A DNA stretch of 64,000 bases from Salinimicrobium sp. TH3 (GCF_026676115.1 NZ_JAPONB010000002.1:124001-188000); one strand, 5' to 3'; shown: positions 16,295 through 24,964, numbered from the stretch's first letter. Program-made: numbers and translations. Notes: generated by a model not told the origin, from the sequence alone.

Positions 16295-17161
16295 TCAGGA
16301 AATTTTATTCTTTTCGTTCGTCCTCTTTACGGCCTGCGCATTTTTGTAGTCTATCCATTTCTGGCCTTTCCAGCTCCTCATGGCATTATCAAAATGTCGC
16401 ATAAAGAAGATATTATAAAGAGCTTTGCAAAGGTTTTGAAGATTTCGTGGTGCAGCGCGCAGGCTCATGGAAAATCCTGGTGTGAGGTACGTCATTTGAT
16501 GCCAGTACCCTTCGGGCATATACAAGGTCTCCCCATGATTTAATTCTGTCACCATGCCTTTAGCATTTTTTAAGGCAGGAAACGCTTTAAAATCAGGATT
16601 GGTAAAGTCAATATCTTCACGGGCTATAAGCGCATGAGGCACCTTGTAAAGATATTTTGTTTCTGAAGGAGGGAATAGGATACACCTCTTTTTCCCGTGG
16701 AAATGGAAGTGCAGGATATTGGCAAGGTCAATATCGTAATGCATAAAAACCTTTGAATTTTCCCCACCAAAGAAAAGCATTGGGATCTGCTTCAGGATAC
16801 GCAGTCCAATTTTGGGATACCGAATGTCTTTTTGAAGGGCAGGTACTTCTCGCAACAGGTGATAAAGAAAGATTCTATAGCTGGTAGGACCTTTTTCCAG
16901 AAGATCCAGATATTCGCTCATCTTCATATGAAGATGCGGCTCATTAAACTTGTATTTGGAAGAAATTGGTTGCTTACCGTCAAAGAGCGGGACAGTTTTT
17001 TCACCCGCCACTTCCCTAAGGTACTCAATGTTCCATTTGGTATAAGCCGGCCAGTCTTCGATCAACTGCTCGATTACCACCGGCTTTTGTGTCTTTACAT
17101 ACTTCTCTAAAAAATCCTTTTTAGATATCTTTTTTTCTCTCGGGATCTCAGCTAATTCCAT
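16295..17161 (-). CDS. Cupin-8/JmjC-like putative 2-oxoglutarate-dependent oxygenase
   Basis: Protein of 288 residues. The iron-binding triad typical of JmjC/FIH-type hydroxylases is visible as H141-x-D143 in FMHYDIDLANILHF and H221 in MPEGYWHQMTY. An N-terminal helical part contains KPVVIEQLIEDWPAYTKW, the usual opening of Cupin_8 proteins. Members hydroxylate protein or small-molecule targets, but many are uncharacterised. It lies 50 bp downstream of bioB in the same direction, so it may be co-transcribed; a link to biotin is not implied by the sequence itself. Confidence 0.85.
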   Translation of the reverse strand: MELAEIPREKKISKKDFLEKYVKTQKPVVIEQLIEDWPAYTKWNIEYLREVAGEKTVPLFDGKQPISSKYKFNEPHLHMKMSEYLDLLEKGPTSYRIFLYHLLREVPALQKDIRYPKIGLRILKQIPMLFFGGENSKVFMHYDIDLANILHFHFHGKKRCILFPPSETKYLYKVPHALIAREDIDFTNPDFKAFPALKNAKGMVTELNHGETLYMPEGYWHQMTYLTPGFSMSLRAAPRNLQNLCKALYNIFFMRHFDNAMRSWKGQKWIDYKNAQAVKRTNEKNKIS

Positions 17162-17211
17162 AGGCTCTCTCCTTTTTCCCTTTCAGTAAATTGCCCTAAA
17201 TCATTAGAAAC

Positions 17212-18300
17212 TTAAGCTTTGGACTTTCCCTGGGCAGCGAGATTACGCTCGATAATATGTCCCGGTCTAGTCCATCTTGGTTTTTCTCCAAGAGCCCTGT
17301 ATTCAGAATTCTCTGCGTCTACCGTCTGCGGTTGAGCTTTCTTAACAAAAGGTTTTTGAGGGTTTAGCCCCAGAGTTTTGAACATTTCCATATCCTCATT
17401 AACATCGGGATTGGGCGTTGTCAAAAGCTTGTCTCCTGCAAAAATCGAGTTCGCTCCTGCAAAGAAACACATGGCCTGTCCTTCCCTGCTCATCTGGGTC
17501 CTTCCGGCAGAAAGTCTTACCTGAGTTTCTGGCATTACGATCCTGGTCGTAGCGATCATTCTCACCATTTCCCAAATAGAAACCTGCTTCTGTTTGGCCA
17601 TTGGCGTCCCTTCAACAGGCACCAGAGCATTAATAGGCACAGATTCGGGTTGTGGGTTTAGCGTTGAAAGAGCTACCAGCATTCCTGCACGGTCCTCTGC
17701 GCTTTCTCCCATTCCAATGATTCCGCCGCTACAAACAGTTACGGCAGTTTTTCGAACATTTTCTATGGTGTCCAGCCTGTCCTGGTAACCCCGGGTAGAA
17801 ATAACTTCTTTATAATATTCCTCAGAAGAATCCAGGTTGTGATTGTAAGCATACAAACCTGCTTCGGCAAGTCTTTTTGCTTGGTTTTCGGTGATCATTC
17901 CCAACGTACAGCAAACCTCAAGACCTAATCTATTAATGGTTCTCACCATTTCCAGCACATCATCAAATTCCTGTCCATCCTTAACATTTCGCCAGGCAGC
18001 CCCCATGCAAACACGGGAACTTCCGGCTTCTTTAGCCCTCATAGCCTGGGCTTTCACCTGGCTCACGCTCATAAGGTCATTGCCTTCAACGTTAGTATGA
18101 TATCTCGCTGCCTGTGGACAGTAGCCACAATCTTCGGAACAGCCCCCGGTTTTAATTGATAATAAAGTCGAAACCTGGACGGTGTTCGGGTCGTGATTTT
18201 GACGGTGAACAGTAGCTGCTTCATAAAGCAGGTCCATAAAAGGTTTGTTATATATTTCAAGGATTTCCTCCCTGGTCCAGTTGTGTCTAGTTGTGTCCAT
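17212..18300 (-). CDS. bioB: Biotin synthase
   Basis: Radical-SAM enzyme that inserts sulfur into dethiobiotin, the last step of biotin synthesis. The 362-residue protein has the [4Fe-4S] motif C54-x3-C58-x2-C61 (GGCSEDCGYCPQ). It also has the conserved CMGAAWR, YNHNLDSS and RLSAGR motifs that bind SAM, substrate and the second cluster. The C-terminal extension after about residue 320 is slightly longer than in E. coli (346 residues). It follows the ketosynthase gene with a 70-bp gap. Confidence 0.97.
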   Translation of the reverse strand: MDTTRHNWTREEILEIYNKPFMDLLYEAATVHRQNHDPNTVQVSTLLSIKTGGCSEDCGYCPQAARYHTNVEGNDLMSVSQVKAQAMRAKEAGSSRVCMGAAWRNVKDGQEFDDVLEMVRTINRLGLEVCCTLGMITENQAKRLAEAGLYAYNHNLDSSEEYYKEVISTRGYQDRLDTIENVRKTAVTVCSGGIIGMGESAEDRAGMLVALSTLNPQPESVPINALVPVEGTPMAKQKQVSIWEMVRMIATTRIVMPETQVRLSAGRTQMSREGQAMCFFAGANSIFAGDKLLTTPNPDVNEDMEMFKTLGLNPQKPFVKKAQPQTVDAENSEYRALGEKPRWTRPGHIIERNLAAQGKSKA

Positions 18301-18370
18301 TAAACGATATTTACTTCAAAAATAATGAAAAGCCGTTGTATGTAAGGGCTTAATTGAAAAAGTTTACTTT

Positions 18371-19531
18371 TTACTTCGGAAGGCTCACAAGTACCGATAC
18401 TGCATTGCCTCCAAAACCAACCGCGTTTACCATAATATTCTTTAATTCTGAAGGCTCTCTTTCTCCGGAAGCAAAGGGAACCGGGATGAATTTTTGATAC
18501 TGCAACATCATAACTGCCAGTTCCAGACTAAGTACGCCGGAAGCGCCATAGGTGTGACCTAGTTTCCATTTATTGGTAGTCATCGCCGGAAGTTGCTCTC
18601 CAAAAATGGCTTTTATAGCACTAACTTCCGAGAGATCCCCTTTAATGGTACCCGGAGCATGCATAACTACCGCATCCACTTGTCCCGGAGGCAAACTTCC
18701 CAAAGCCATTTGCATGGATCTTTGAAAAGCAGTGCCATTTGCCGAAATAGATACAGGATGCTTTAGTTTCTCTGTTGCATAACCTACACCAATAATTACC
18801 GCAAGGGCATTTTTTTTCTCCCCTGCTTCCATACCTATTGTAGCGGCTCCTTCCCCAAGCACCATCGAATTTTGCCCTTTTTGAAGGTTAAGTGCCTGGC
18901 AGGGATAATCGAGGTCCTCCCTCGCATTTATTTTCATTGCCTGCACCTGCGCAATAGTGAATGGTGTTAGAGCAGCTTCACTGCCCCCGGCAAGGAATTT
19001 ATCGGCCATCCCTGAAGACAACCAGGCAACGCCGTTTAACACAGCATGAAGCCCTGTGGAACAGGTCACAGAATGAGATATATCGGGACCCGAACTCTGT
19101 AAATCCTGGGCTACCCAGGAGGAAATATTCCCCAGGGTAGTTGCAGGGGAGGCAAGAGTTTCTGCTTTACCTTCTTCTAAAAAATGTTGATGGTATTGCT
19201 CAAAAAGACCAGTTGCCCCTCTGGAGCTGCCAATGTTTATTCCTATATTTTCCCCTTTTTGCCATCCGCCCATTTTCACCGCCTGCCGTGAGGCCTGCAT
19301 AGCATAGAGCACAGAATCATCAATATTTCTGTAGTTTGGATTTTCGGCTCGCAACTCCTCAAGGTTTTCCTTTAAGAAATCGGGCAGGAATGCGGCAAAG
19401 GACGTTTGTCCTTTGAAGTCGTGCTTCTTTAAAAAATGATTTTTGGAAAGATAATTTTCCCACACCTCTTCAGGCTTTGATCCAATTGCAGAAACAGAAG
19501 CCACAGAGGTAATGGAGACAGGAATTTTCAA
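18371..19531 (-). CDS. Beta-ketoacyl-ACP synthase in the biotin cluster
   Basis: Condensing enzyme of the KAS I/II (FabB/FabF) fold, 386 residues, shorter than FabF (about 412). The Cys-His-His catalytic set is complete: C157 in SVTCSTGLHAV, H291 in VVMHAPGT and H326 in KWKLGHTYGASG. The C-terminal NAVGFGGNAVSVLV glycine turn is also present. It lies between a SET-domain gene and bioB. Since no bioC/bioH-type pimelate gene is seen in the cluster, it could be dedicated to building the pimeloyl chain, but it could also be a general fatty-acid enzyme that happens to lie here. Start and family are secure; the pathway role is inference. Confidence 0.9.
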   Translation of the reverse strand: MKIPVSITSVASVSAIGSKPEEVWENYLSKNHFLKKHDFKGQTSFAAFLPDFLKENLEELRAENPNYRNIDDSVLYAMQASRQAVKMGGWQKGENIGINIGSSRGATGLFEQYHQHFLEEGKAETLASPATTLGNISSWVAQDLQSSGPDISHSVTCSTGLHAVLNGVAWLSSGMADKFLAGGSEAALTPFTIAQVQAMKINAREDLDYPCQALNLQKGQNSMVLGEGAATIGMEAGEKKNALAVIIGVGYATEKLKHPVSISANGTAFQRSMQMALGSLPPGQVDAVVMHAPGTIKGDLSEVSAIKAIFGEQLPAMTTNKWKLGHTYGASGVLSLELAVMMLQYQKFIPVPFASGEREPSELKNIMVNAVGFGGNAVSVLVSLPK

Positions 19532-19588
19532 AGCAGAATTTTCGGCAAAATTAAGGGGTAAAATCTACATTTTTTGATCCTCTGCCTT

Positions 19589-20176
19589 TTATTTTTCCTC
19601 GTAGTACAAATTTAAAATTGAATCCAGAGGTTCATTTTTTGCCAGACTTGATTTGATCTTTTCAAGAACTGCAGAGGATACGAATTTTATTAGCGGCTGC
19701 TCCACGTGTTCAAAATTCTCAAAGGCTGTTTCCAGCTGCCGGTCCCACTTCTCGTGATATTTCAAAAGATCATCGGGATAAACCGTATCGCGGCCGGTGC
19801 CTTCATCTACTGCCTTAAAAGGTTCAGATATGTTGAGATAGCCATAATCATCTGTCAGCTGCTCCCCCGGCTCAATATCCCGCACCGCGACCTCAAAATC
19901 ATACGCTGAAGACAGGCAGTTCGCATTAAAACTATGATTGACATATTTTGCAAGATCCCAGCATAAAACCAGTTGCCCCTTATTATTCCTGAAACAATAT
20001 TTTTCCACCTGCTCCTGCACATCGGGGTGCATTTTCTCCACCTCGTTTTCTGTAAGCAATTGATCCAGATCATCCTGTACCCAGGTTATCGTTCCGCGGG
20101 GAATAAATTTTTTCGCGACCACCCCGTAGCCAACCACGTCGTTAATAAAACGAACTTCTGTATCTGGATGCATCAT
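19589..20176 (-). CDS. SET-domain protein, putative protein lysine methyltransferase
   Basis: Protein of 195 residues whose first 120 form a SET domain: GYGVVAKKFIPRGT (SAM entry, residues 16-29), YVNHSFNANC (78-87, the NHSxxxNC pseudoknot motif) and GEQLTDDYGY (104-113, with the Tyr of the active site). No Cys-rich post-SET zinc motif is seen. The last 75 residues are mostly helical. Bacterial SET proteins methylate lysines on ribosomal, DNA-binding or other proteins, but most are unstudied. It is 57 bp upstream of the ketosynthase gene and probably shares its transcript. Confidence 0.88.
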   Translation of the reverse strand: MMHPDTEVRFINDVVGYGVVAKKFIPRGTITWVQDDLDQLLTENEVEKMHPDVQEQVEKYCFRNNKGQLVLCWDLAKYVNHSFNANCLSSAYDFEVAVRDIEPGEQLTDDYGYLNISEPFKAVDEGTGRDTVYPDDLLKYHEKWDRQLETAFENFEHVEQPLIKFVSSAVLEKIKSSLAKNEPLDSILNLYYEEK

Positions 20177-20204
20177 AAGATCATATTTTGTATAAATGCC
20201 GGTT

Positions 20205-20212
20205 CAAAGATA
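20205..20212 (-). promoter_or_regulatory. Possible -7 element upstream of the SET-KAS-bioB unit
   Basis: TATCTTTG on the minus strand matches TAnnTTTG and lies about 29-36 bp before the SET gene start. No TTTG is found 19 bp further upstream, so this is a weak call. Together with the 217-bp gap after bioA it suggests that SET-KAS-bioB-cupin is a separate transcript. Confidence 0.35.
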
Positions 20213-20341
20213 AAGGCACATTATCGCCATTCCTTTATACTTTCAAAATTAAAATTTCTGTGTTGATGATCCCAAAAGCCTGTAACACAAAACAGTGAAG
20301 ACTTTTTAGGAATCCTACAACCTAATTATAATTCTAAAATA

Positions 20342-20378
20342 CAAAAATTGAGATGCAAAAATTGAGATGCAAAAATTT
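20342..20378. repeat. 14-bp tandem repeat downstream of bioA
   Basis: The unit CAAAAATTGAGATG occurs twice back to back (20342-20355 and 20356-20369) and begins a third time as CAAAAATTT. It lies in the 217-bp gap between the bioA stop and the SET gene start. No function is evident; copy number may vary between strains. Confidence 0.75.
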
Positions 20379-20393
20379 AAAAATTTTATGGTG

Positions 20394-21668
20394 CTAGAAT
20401 TTTTCCAGGGCATCCTCTATACTTCCATAGATCTTCTCCAGTTGTTTATTGGTGGTGATGTAAGGAGCTGCGATATAAATGGTACTCCCCAAGGGCCTTA
20501 AAAACACACCATCTCCCATAAAATGTTCAAAAAGCCGGTTTCGCAGACTTCCGTAGCGTTCCATTTCTACATTAAGCTCAAAGGCTAGAATTGTCCCTAG
20601 TTGCCGTAAATTCTTGACCTTAGGATTCTGCCCAATCTTCTTTATAAAAAATTGATGCGAAGCTATCACTCTTCCAATGTTTTCCTGCATTTCAGCCGAA
20701 GCGAGCAGCTCAATTCCTGCCAGTGCAGCTGTACATGCTAAAGGATTTGCAGTATAGGTGTGACCGTGAAAAAAACCTTTGGAAAGCTCTTCAGAATAGA
20801 AAGCATTATATACTTTTACAGTACAGGAAGTTACTGCCATTGGTAAAAGACCGGCCGTTAGGGCTTTGGACATGCAAACAATATCGGGCTTTGTTTCCAG
20901 GTGATCTGAAGCAAAATTCTTTCCGGTTTTTCCAAAGCCGGTCATCACCTCATCGGCAATTGTAAGGATGTTATTTTCTTTACAAACCTTCAGGATTTGA
21001 TCTAAACCTTCAGGATCGACAAATTTCATTCCGGCGGCGCCCTGTATGAGAGGTTCATATATGAAGCCGGCTAAATTCTCTTCAGAAATGGCCTTTTTGA
21101 GAAGTTCAAGGACCTCTTCATTATTATTTCCGGTTGGTACAGGCAAACGGAGAACTTTTAAAAAGTGATCTTCAAAAGCTCCATTGTAAACCGAAAGTCC
21201 CGACACCGACATGGCCCCAAAAGTATCCCCGTGAAAACCCTCTTCGAAAGCAAGCAAAACTTTTCGGTCATTACCCAGGTTATGGTGGTACTGCAAAGCC
21301 ATTTTGATGCCGACCTCGGTTGCAGTAGAACCGTTATCGCTAAAGAACAGCTTTTCCTGATTTTTGGGTAGAATATTAATCAGGGCTTCAGAAAGAGCAA
21401 TTGCAGGCTCGTGGGTAAATCCGCTAAAAACCACCTGGTCGAGCTGTAGCATCTGTGATGCGACTTTTTTTGTGATCTCTTCATTGCAATGGCCATAAAC
21501 TGCCGTGTACCAGCTGGAAATTCCATCTATATATTCCTTCTCGTTCTCATCATAGAGAATTGCTCCTTTTGCTTTGACAATCGCGAGCATATTCCCCGCG
21601 AGTTTGTGTTGTGTCAAAGGGTGCCAAAGGTGCTTTTTATCCCGCTGGGAGAGAGTTTCAGTCTTCAT
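20394..21668 (-). CDS. bioA: Adenosylmethionine-8-amino-7-oxononanoate aminotransferase
   Basis: PLP enzyme that uses SAM as amino donor to turn KAPA into DAPA in biotin synthesis. The 424-residue protein starts with KKHLWHPLTQ, the substrate signature of BioA. It has DGISSWYTAVYGH, ADEVMTGFGKTG (Asp239 for the PLP ring) and the Schiff-base Lys268 in MSKALTAGLLPM. The start overlaps the end of bioD by 11 bases. Family and specificity are both well supported by the cluster. Confidence 0.97.
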   Translation of the reverse strand: MKTETLSQRDKKHLWHPLTQHKLAGNMLAIVKAKGAILYDENEKEYIDGISSWYTAVYGHCNEEITKKVASQMLQLDQVVFSGFTHEPAIALSEALINILPKNQEKLFFSDNGSTATEVGIKMALQYHHNLGNDRKVLLAFEEGFHGDTFGAMSVSGLSVYNGAFEDHFLKVLRLPVPTGNNNEEVLELLKKAISEENLAGFIYEPLIQGAAGMKFVDPEGLDQILKVCKENNILTIADEVMTGFGKTGKNFASDHLETKPDIVCMSKALTAGLLPMAVTSCTVKVYNAFYSEELSKGFFHGHTYTANPLACTAALAGIELLASAEMQENIGRVIASHQFFIKKIGQNPKVKNLRQLGTILAFELNVEMERYGSLRNRLFEHFMGDGVFLRPLGSTIYIAAPYITTNKQLEKIYGSIEDALEKF

Positions 21669-22287
21669 TTTTCTTTAATTTGCTTCTGAATTTATCGGCA
21701 TATTCCAAAACTACATTCCGGTCAAAATATGGTTCAAGGTCAATTCGGCCTATCACGGGCAGCCCTGTCATTTTTTTAATGATCTCTTCTGAAGAAGGGT
21801 TTTCTTCTCCGCTAAAAATGATCCCTGCACAGGAAAGATTCCGGGATTTGAGGGCCTCGACTGTAAGTAAGGTGTGGTTAATACTACCCAAATAATGTTT
21901 TGAAACGATGATCACCTCATGATCGGGCTTGATAAGATCGGCAATTGTTTCCTTATCATTGATTGGCACCAAAAGGCCTCCCGCACCTTCAATTACCAGT
22001 GAATTTTTGGTCTTTGGCTGCTTTATTTTTTTAGCCGATACCTTTACTCCATCTATTTTTGCCGCAGCATGCGGACTCATAGGAGTATTAAGTTCAAAAG
22101 CATTTTCATGAAAAACGCTCTTTTTGTTGGTAATAAGCCTCTTTACCTTGTGAGTATCTGAGTTTTCCAGATCTCCCGCCTGGATTGGTTTCCAGTAATC
22201 GGCTTCAAGAGCTTCAGTTACTATTGCTGAAGCAATGGTTTTTCCAACTTCGGTTCCTATACCGGTAATAAAATATGTTTGTTTCAT
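21658..22287 (-). CDS. bioD: Dethiobiotin synthetase
   Basis: ATP-dependent carboxylase closing the ureido ring of dethiobiotin from DAPA and CO2. The 209-residue protein has the P-loop variant TGIGTEVGKT with Lys16, the KPIQAGDLEN substrate segment, and VIEGAGGLLVPIN. Its start overlaps the DUF2007/zinc-ribbon gene by four bases and its end overlaps bioA by 11, so the genes are probably translationally coupled. Confidence 0.97.
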   Translation of the reverse strand: MKQTYFITGIGTEVGKTIASAIVTEALEADYWKPIQAGDLENSDTHKVKRLITNKKSVFHENAFELNTPMSPHAAAKIDGVKVSAKKIKQPKTKNSLVIEGAGGLLVPINDKETIADLIKPDHEVIIVSKHYLGSINHTLLTVEALKSRNLSCAGIIFSGEENPSSEEIIKKMTGLPVIGRIDLEPYFDRNVVLEYADKFRSKLKKNED

Positions 22288-22697
22288 TTTAAGTTAAATT
22301 TGTTGTTGCAGGCCGCGCAGTGGTATTCCCGTTTAATATGCATGGGCAGCACATATACTAAAAAAGAGATGCAAAAAAAGAAAAAGGATTTTAAACTTTT
22401 GACGCTGGTAAAAAGCTGTACCTTTTCGCCACCACACTTTGGACAGGTGATCTGCACCCCTTCATCATCGACAGAATATTTACTGATGTCTTCCAGGACC
22501 TGCAGCGCCTTTTCTTCGTCCTCCTTTCTTACCCTAAGCTTGACTCCACCAATGGCATTACTTACCAAAGGATCTGTGTCTATCGTGTGATTATCGGCCA
22601 GGAAAGTTTCAATCCCTTCGGCTTCAAGCCTGCCTTTGATTATTTGTGCTTCCGCCGAATACTGGAACACCGCAACGTTTGAAAAACTTCCTTTCAT
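22284..22697 (-). CDS. DUF2007 domain plus split zinc ribbon, between bioF and bioD
   Basis: Protein of 137 residues. Residues 5-75 resemble DUF2007 (VFQYSAEAQIIKGRLEAEGI, then GGVKLRVRKEDEEKALQVL). A probable four-cysteine zinc site follows as C85-x2-C88 (ITCPKCGGE) and C127-x2-C130 (YHCAACNNK). The two halves are separated by one membrane-type hydrophobic segment at about residues 103-119. A ribbon split by a membrane helix is odd: the pairs could lie close together if the segment is only a hairpin. It overlaps both neighbours by four bases, so it is co-translated with bioF and bioD. Its function is unknown. Confidence 0.8.
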   Translation of the reverse strand: MKGSFSNVAVFQYSAEAQIIKGRLEAEGIETFLADNHTIDTDPLVSNAIGGVKLRVRKEDEEKALQVLEDISKYSVDDEGVQITCPKCGGEKVQLFTSVKSLKSFFFFCISFLVYVLPMHIKREYHCAACNNKFNLK

Positions 22698-23833
22698 AAC
22701 ACCTTTTTTAAGACCTCAAGTAAGTCATTTATTTCTTCTTCAGAATTAAAGCTATGCAAACAAATCCGAAGCCGCTCAGCCCCTTTTGGTACAGTAGGCG
22801 AAAGTATTGGTCGCACATCAAATCCATTCTCTGCAAGTGTATTTGATGCCGCCTTCACCCGTTCATTTCCGGGTAGAATACAGCAGTGAATAGCAGAACC
22901 ACTCTCCAAAAAATGCTTCTGAAATCCCCTTTTTGACACCTGAGTTTTGAAGAAATCAATATTCTCCTGAAGTCTTTGAACCTGGGTTGCACCTTCTCCC
23001 TGAAGTTCCCTGTAAGCCGAAATAATGGTGGCCAAGGAATGCGGTGGCAGCGCAGTACTATAAATAAGGCTCCGGGCGAAATTCACCAGGTAATCTTTAA
23101 GATCCTCAGCTCCCAAAATGGCAGCACCATGGGCTCCCATTGCCTTTCCAAAGGTTGCCAGCCGGGCAAAAACCCTATCCTGCAGTCCTTCTTCAGCGAT
23201 TATTCCCGCACCTTTTACTCCCACGGCATGGGCCTCATCCACGATTAAGAAACTTCCACTTTCTTCAGCAAGAGAAACCAGGGCATGAAGATCGGGAGAA
23301 TCCCCGTCCATAGAAAAAATACTTTCGGTTACCAGAAACACCTCTCCTAAAAGACCATTTTGGAGCCGGTTGATTTTCTTTTCCAGATCTTTAAGATCGT
23401 TATGCCTGAACTTGACAGCTTTAGCAGCGCTTAACATGATTCCATCGCGGATAGAAGCATGTATGAGTTCATCATATAAAATGAGATCGCCCTTTCCCGG
23501 CACAGCCGAAAAAAATCCCAGATTGGCATCATATCCCGAATTGAAGATAAGGGCGGCTTCGGCTTTATGAAAATTCGCTACTAATGCTTCGGCGGGGGAA
23601 TAGAGGGCATGGTTCCCAGTAAGCAGGCGCGAACCCCCGGCTCCATTTTTTAAAATGAGATTTTCTTCAAGTATTTTATTCGCCTTCTTCCAAATAATAT
23701 GGCTCCGGGAAAATCCCAGGTAGTCGTTCGAGGAAAAGTCCAGGAGATCTTTAGAAAATTTTAATTCTCTAATGGACCCTTCGCCTTTTCTTCTCTCGAG
23801 GCTTTTGCCTATTTTTAATGGTAATTTCGACAT
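22694..23833 (-). CDS. bioF: 8-amino-7-oxononanoate (KAPA) synthase
   Basis: PLP-dependent condensation of pimeloyl-ACP (or -CoA) with L-alanine, the first committed step of biotin ring assembly. The 379-residue protein has FSSNDYLGFS, GAGGSRLLTGNH, the VDEAHAVGV motif (residues 198-206) and Schiff-base Lys230 in ATFGKAMGAHG. It starts the leftward biotin unit, only 23 bp from the divergent MgtC-like gene, so promoters must overlap coding DNA. Close relatives include Kbl and serine palmitoyltransferase, but the bio context decides. Confidence 0.94.
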   Translation of the reverse strand: MSKLPLKIGKSLERRKGEGSIRELKFSKDLLDFSSNDYLGFSRSHIIWKKANKILEENLILKNGAGGSRLLTGNHALYSPAEALVANFHKAEAALIFNSGYDANLGFFSAVPGKGDLILYDELIHASIRDGIMLSAAKAVKFRHNDLKDLEKKINRLQNGLLGEVFLVTESIFSMDGDSPDLHALVSLAEESGSFLIVDEAHAVGVKGAGIIAEEGLQDRVFARLATFGKAMGAHGAAILGAEDLKDYLVNFARSLIYSTALPPHSLATIISAYRELQGEGATQVQRLQENIDFFKTQVSKRGFQKHFLESGSAIHCCILPGNERVKAASNTLAENGFDVRPILSPTVPKGAERLRICLHSFNSEEEINDLLEVLKKVL

Positions 23834-23856
23834 TGAAAGCTAAATTAAGAATATAA

Positions 23857-24306
23857 ATGGAGCTACTGGAATTCGGTTATAGAATTGGTGCGGCATTATT
23901 GGCCGGTCTTCTTATTGGAATTGAACGGGAAATACATAACAAGAATGCAGGATTAAAGACTAATGCCCTGGTTTCTCTTGGTGCTGCCGTTTTTGTTCTC
24001 ACCTCACTTGCTTTTGCAGGAGATGATTATGTGGATACCACCAGGGTAATTGGGCAGGTGGTAACCGGGATAGGCTTTCTTGGAGCAGGGGTTATTCTTC
24101 ATAAAGGAAATGTGGTACGGGGATTAACTACAGCTGCTACTGTTTGGTGTAGTGCCGGTGCGGGTTGTTTAGCGGCCATTGGACAATATTCAGAATTACT
24201 TTTGCTTGTAGGCGTAATTGTTTTTGTGAATGTTGTTTTTAATCCTGTGGACAGGTTTATTGCACGGCTGTTTGGGCACAGGGATGATGAGAAGATCGAC
24301 GATTAA
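23857..24306 (+). CDS. MgtC/SapB-family membrane protein
   Basis: Membrane protein of 149 residues with about four to five helices. It has the family motifs LLAGLLIGIERE, GLKTNALVSLGAA, VTGIGFLGAGVI and GLTTAATVWCSAGAG. MgtC proteins affect magnesium homeostasis and F-type ATPase or cellulose regulation in pathogens; in environmental bacteria the role is unclear. Only the membrane domain is present, without the C-terminal ACT-like part of Salmonella MgtC. It is divergent from bioF, and its stop overlaps the mnhG stop by four bases. Confidence 0.92.
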   Translation: MELLEFGYRIGAALLAGLLIGIEREIHNKNAGLKTNALVSLGAAVFVLTSLAFAGDDYVDTTRVIGQVVTGIGFLGAGVILHKGNVVRGLTTAATVWCSAGAGCLAAIGQYSELLLLVGVIVFVNVVFNPVDRFIARLFGHRDDEKIDD

Positions 24307-24689
24307 TGTGTCTCCTTATCATGATCCATATTACGGGGAAGACTAATGTTTTTACCCGTTTTTCTATATTTCCCCTCAAGGTCATCCATAACAGATTTCT
24401 TCCACAGCTTGTTCCCTTTAATATATGAAGCCTTTCCAATAAGATGTGCACCTACGGGGGCCGTCAATAAAATGAAGATTATAACGGCTAAAACACGTGT
24501 TGTGGTGGAAAGATCATTAAAATAAATAGCCGAGGCTACAAGGATAAGACCAATTCCCAGCGTCGCAGCTTTGGTAGTAACCCCCATGCGAAGGTATGTA
24601 TCTGGCATACGCAGAATACCAACTCCCGCGAGCAATACGAAAAGAGTTCCTAAAGTTGCAATTATTCCTATGATTGTATCTACTATCAT
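24303..24689 (-). CDS. mnhG: Mrp Na+/H+ antiporter subunit G
   Basis: Protein of 128 residues, last of the seven Mrp genes. Residues 1-95 carry three helices with the typical GVGILRMPDTYLRMG loop and TAPVGAHLIGKASY. The C-terminal 30 residues are hydrophilic. Mrp complexes exchange sodium for protons across the inner membrane and support pH and sodium tolerance. Its start overlaps mnhF by four bases. Confidence 0.94.
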   Translation of the reverse strand: MIVDTIIGIIATLGTLFVLLAGVGILRMPDTYLRMGVTTKAATLGIGLILVASAIYFNDLSTTTRVLAVIIFILLTAPVGAHLIGKASYIKGNKLWKKSVMDDLEGKYRKTGKNISLPRNMDHDKETH

Positions 24690-24964
24690 TCGTCCCTGTT
24701 TTTTCGCTTCTGAATATAAAATGAATACGCCACAGTTGCCAAAAACCCAATAAGAGCCAGGATCAAAGCAATATCCAAAAAGGTGGGTTGGTGAGAAAGT
24801 ATGCTATAAACGGCAATAAATCCTATTCCAATGGTCACCAGAAGATCTACCGCTACTACCCTGTCGGAAATCGTAGGCCCCTGAAAGAACCTGTAGAACA
24901 CCAGCAGGATCGCAATTGATAATGCCGGAAGAATAACAAAGTACAGGTAATTATCTAAGGTCAT
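24686..24964 (-). CDS. mnhF: Mrp Na+/H+ antiporter subunit F
   Basis: Protein of 92 residues with three predicted helices. The family motif GPTISDRVVAVDLLVTIGIG is present, followed by FLDIALILALIGFLATVAYS. It overlaps mnhE and mnhG by four bases each, which suits stoichiometric translation. Confidence 0.94.
   Translation of the reverse strand: MTLDNYLYFVILPALSIAILLVFYRFFQGPTISDRVVAVDLLVTIGIGFIAVYSILSHQPTFLDIALILALIGFLATVAYSFYIQKRKNRDE

Noticed and set aside
16251-16415. 54-codon plus-strand frame starting MKTLKRSYTKRQRK
   Set aside because: Basic start is suggestive, but most of it is antisense to the cupin/JmjC gene and the composition then turns random.
18371-19531. KAS gene considered as bioZ
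   Set aside because: BioZ is a KAS III (FabH-like) enzyme with Cys-His-Asn; this protein has the Cys-His-His set of FabB/FabF.
19973-20266. Plus-strand frame over the SET gene start
   Set aside because: Antisense to the SET domain coding sequence and rich in His/Ile without pattern.
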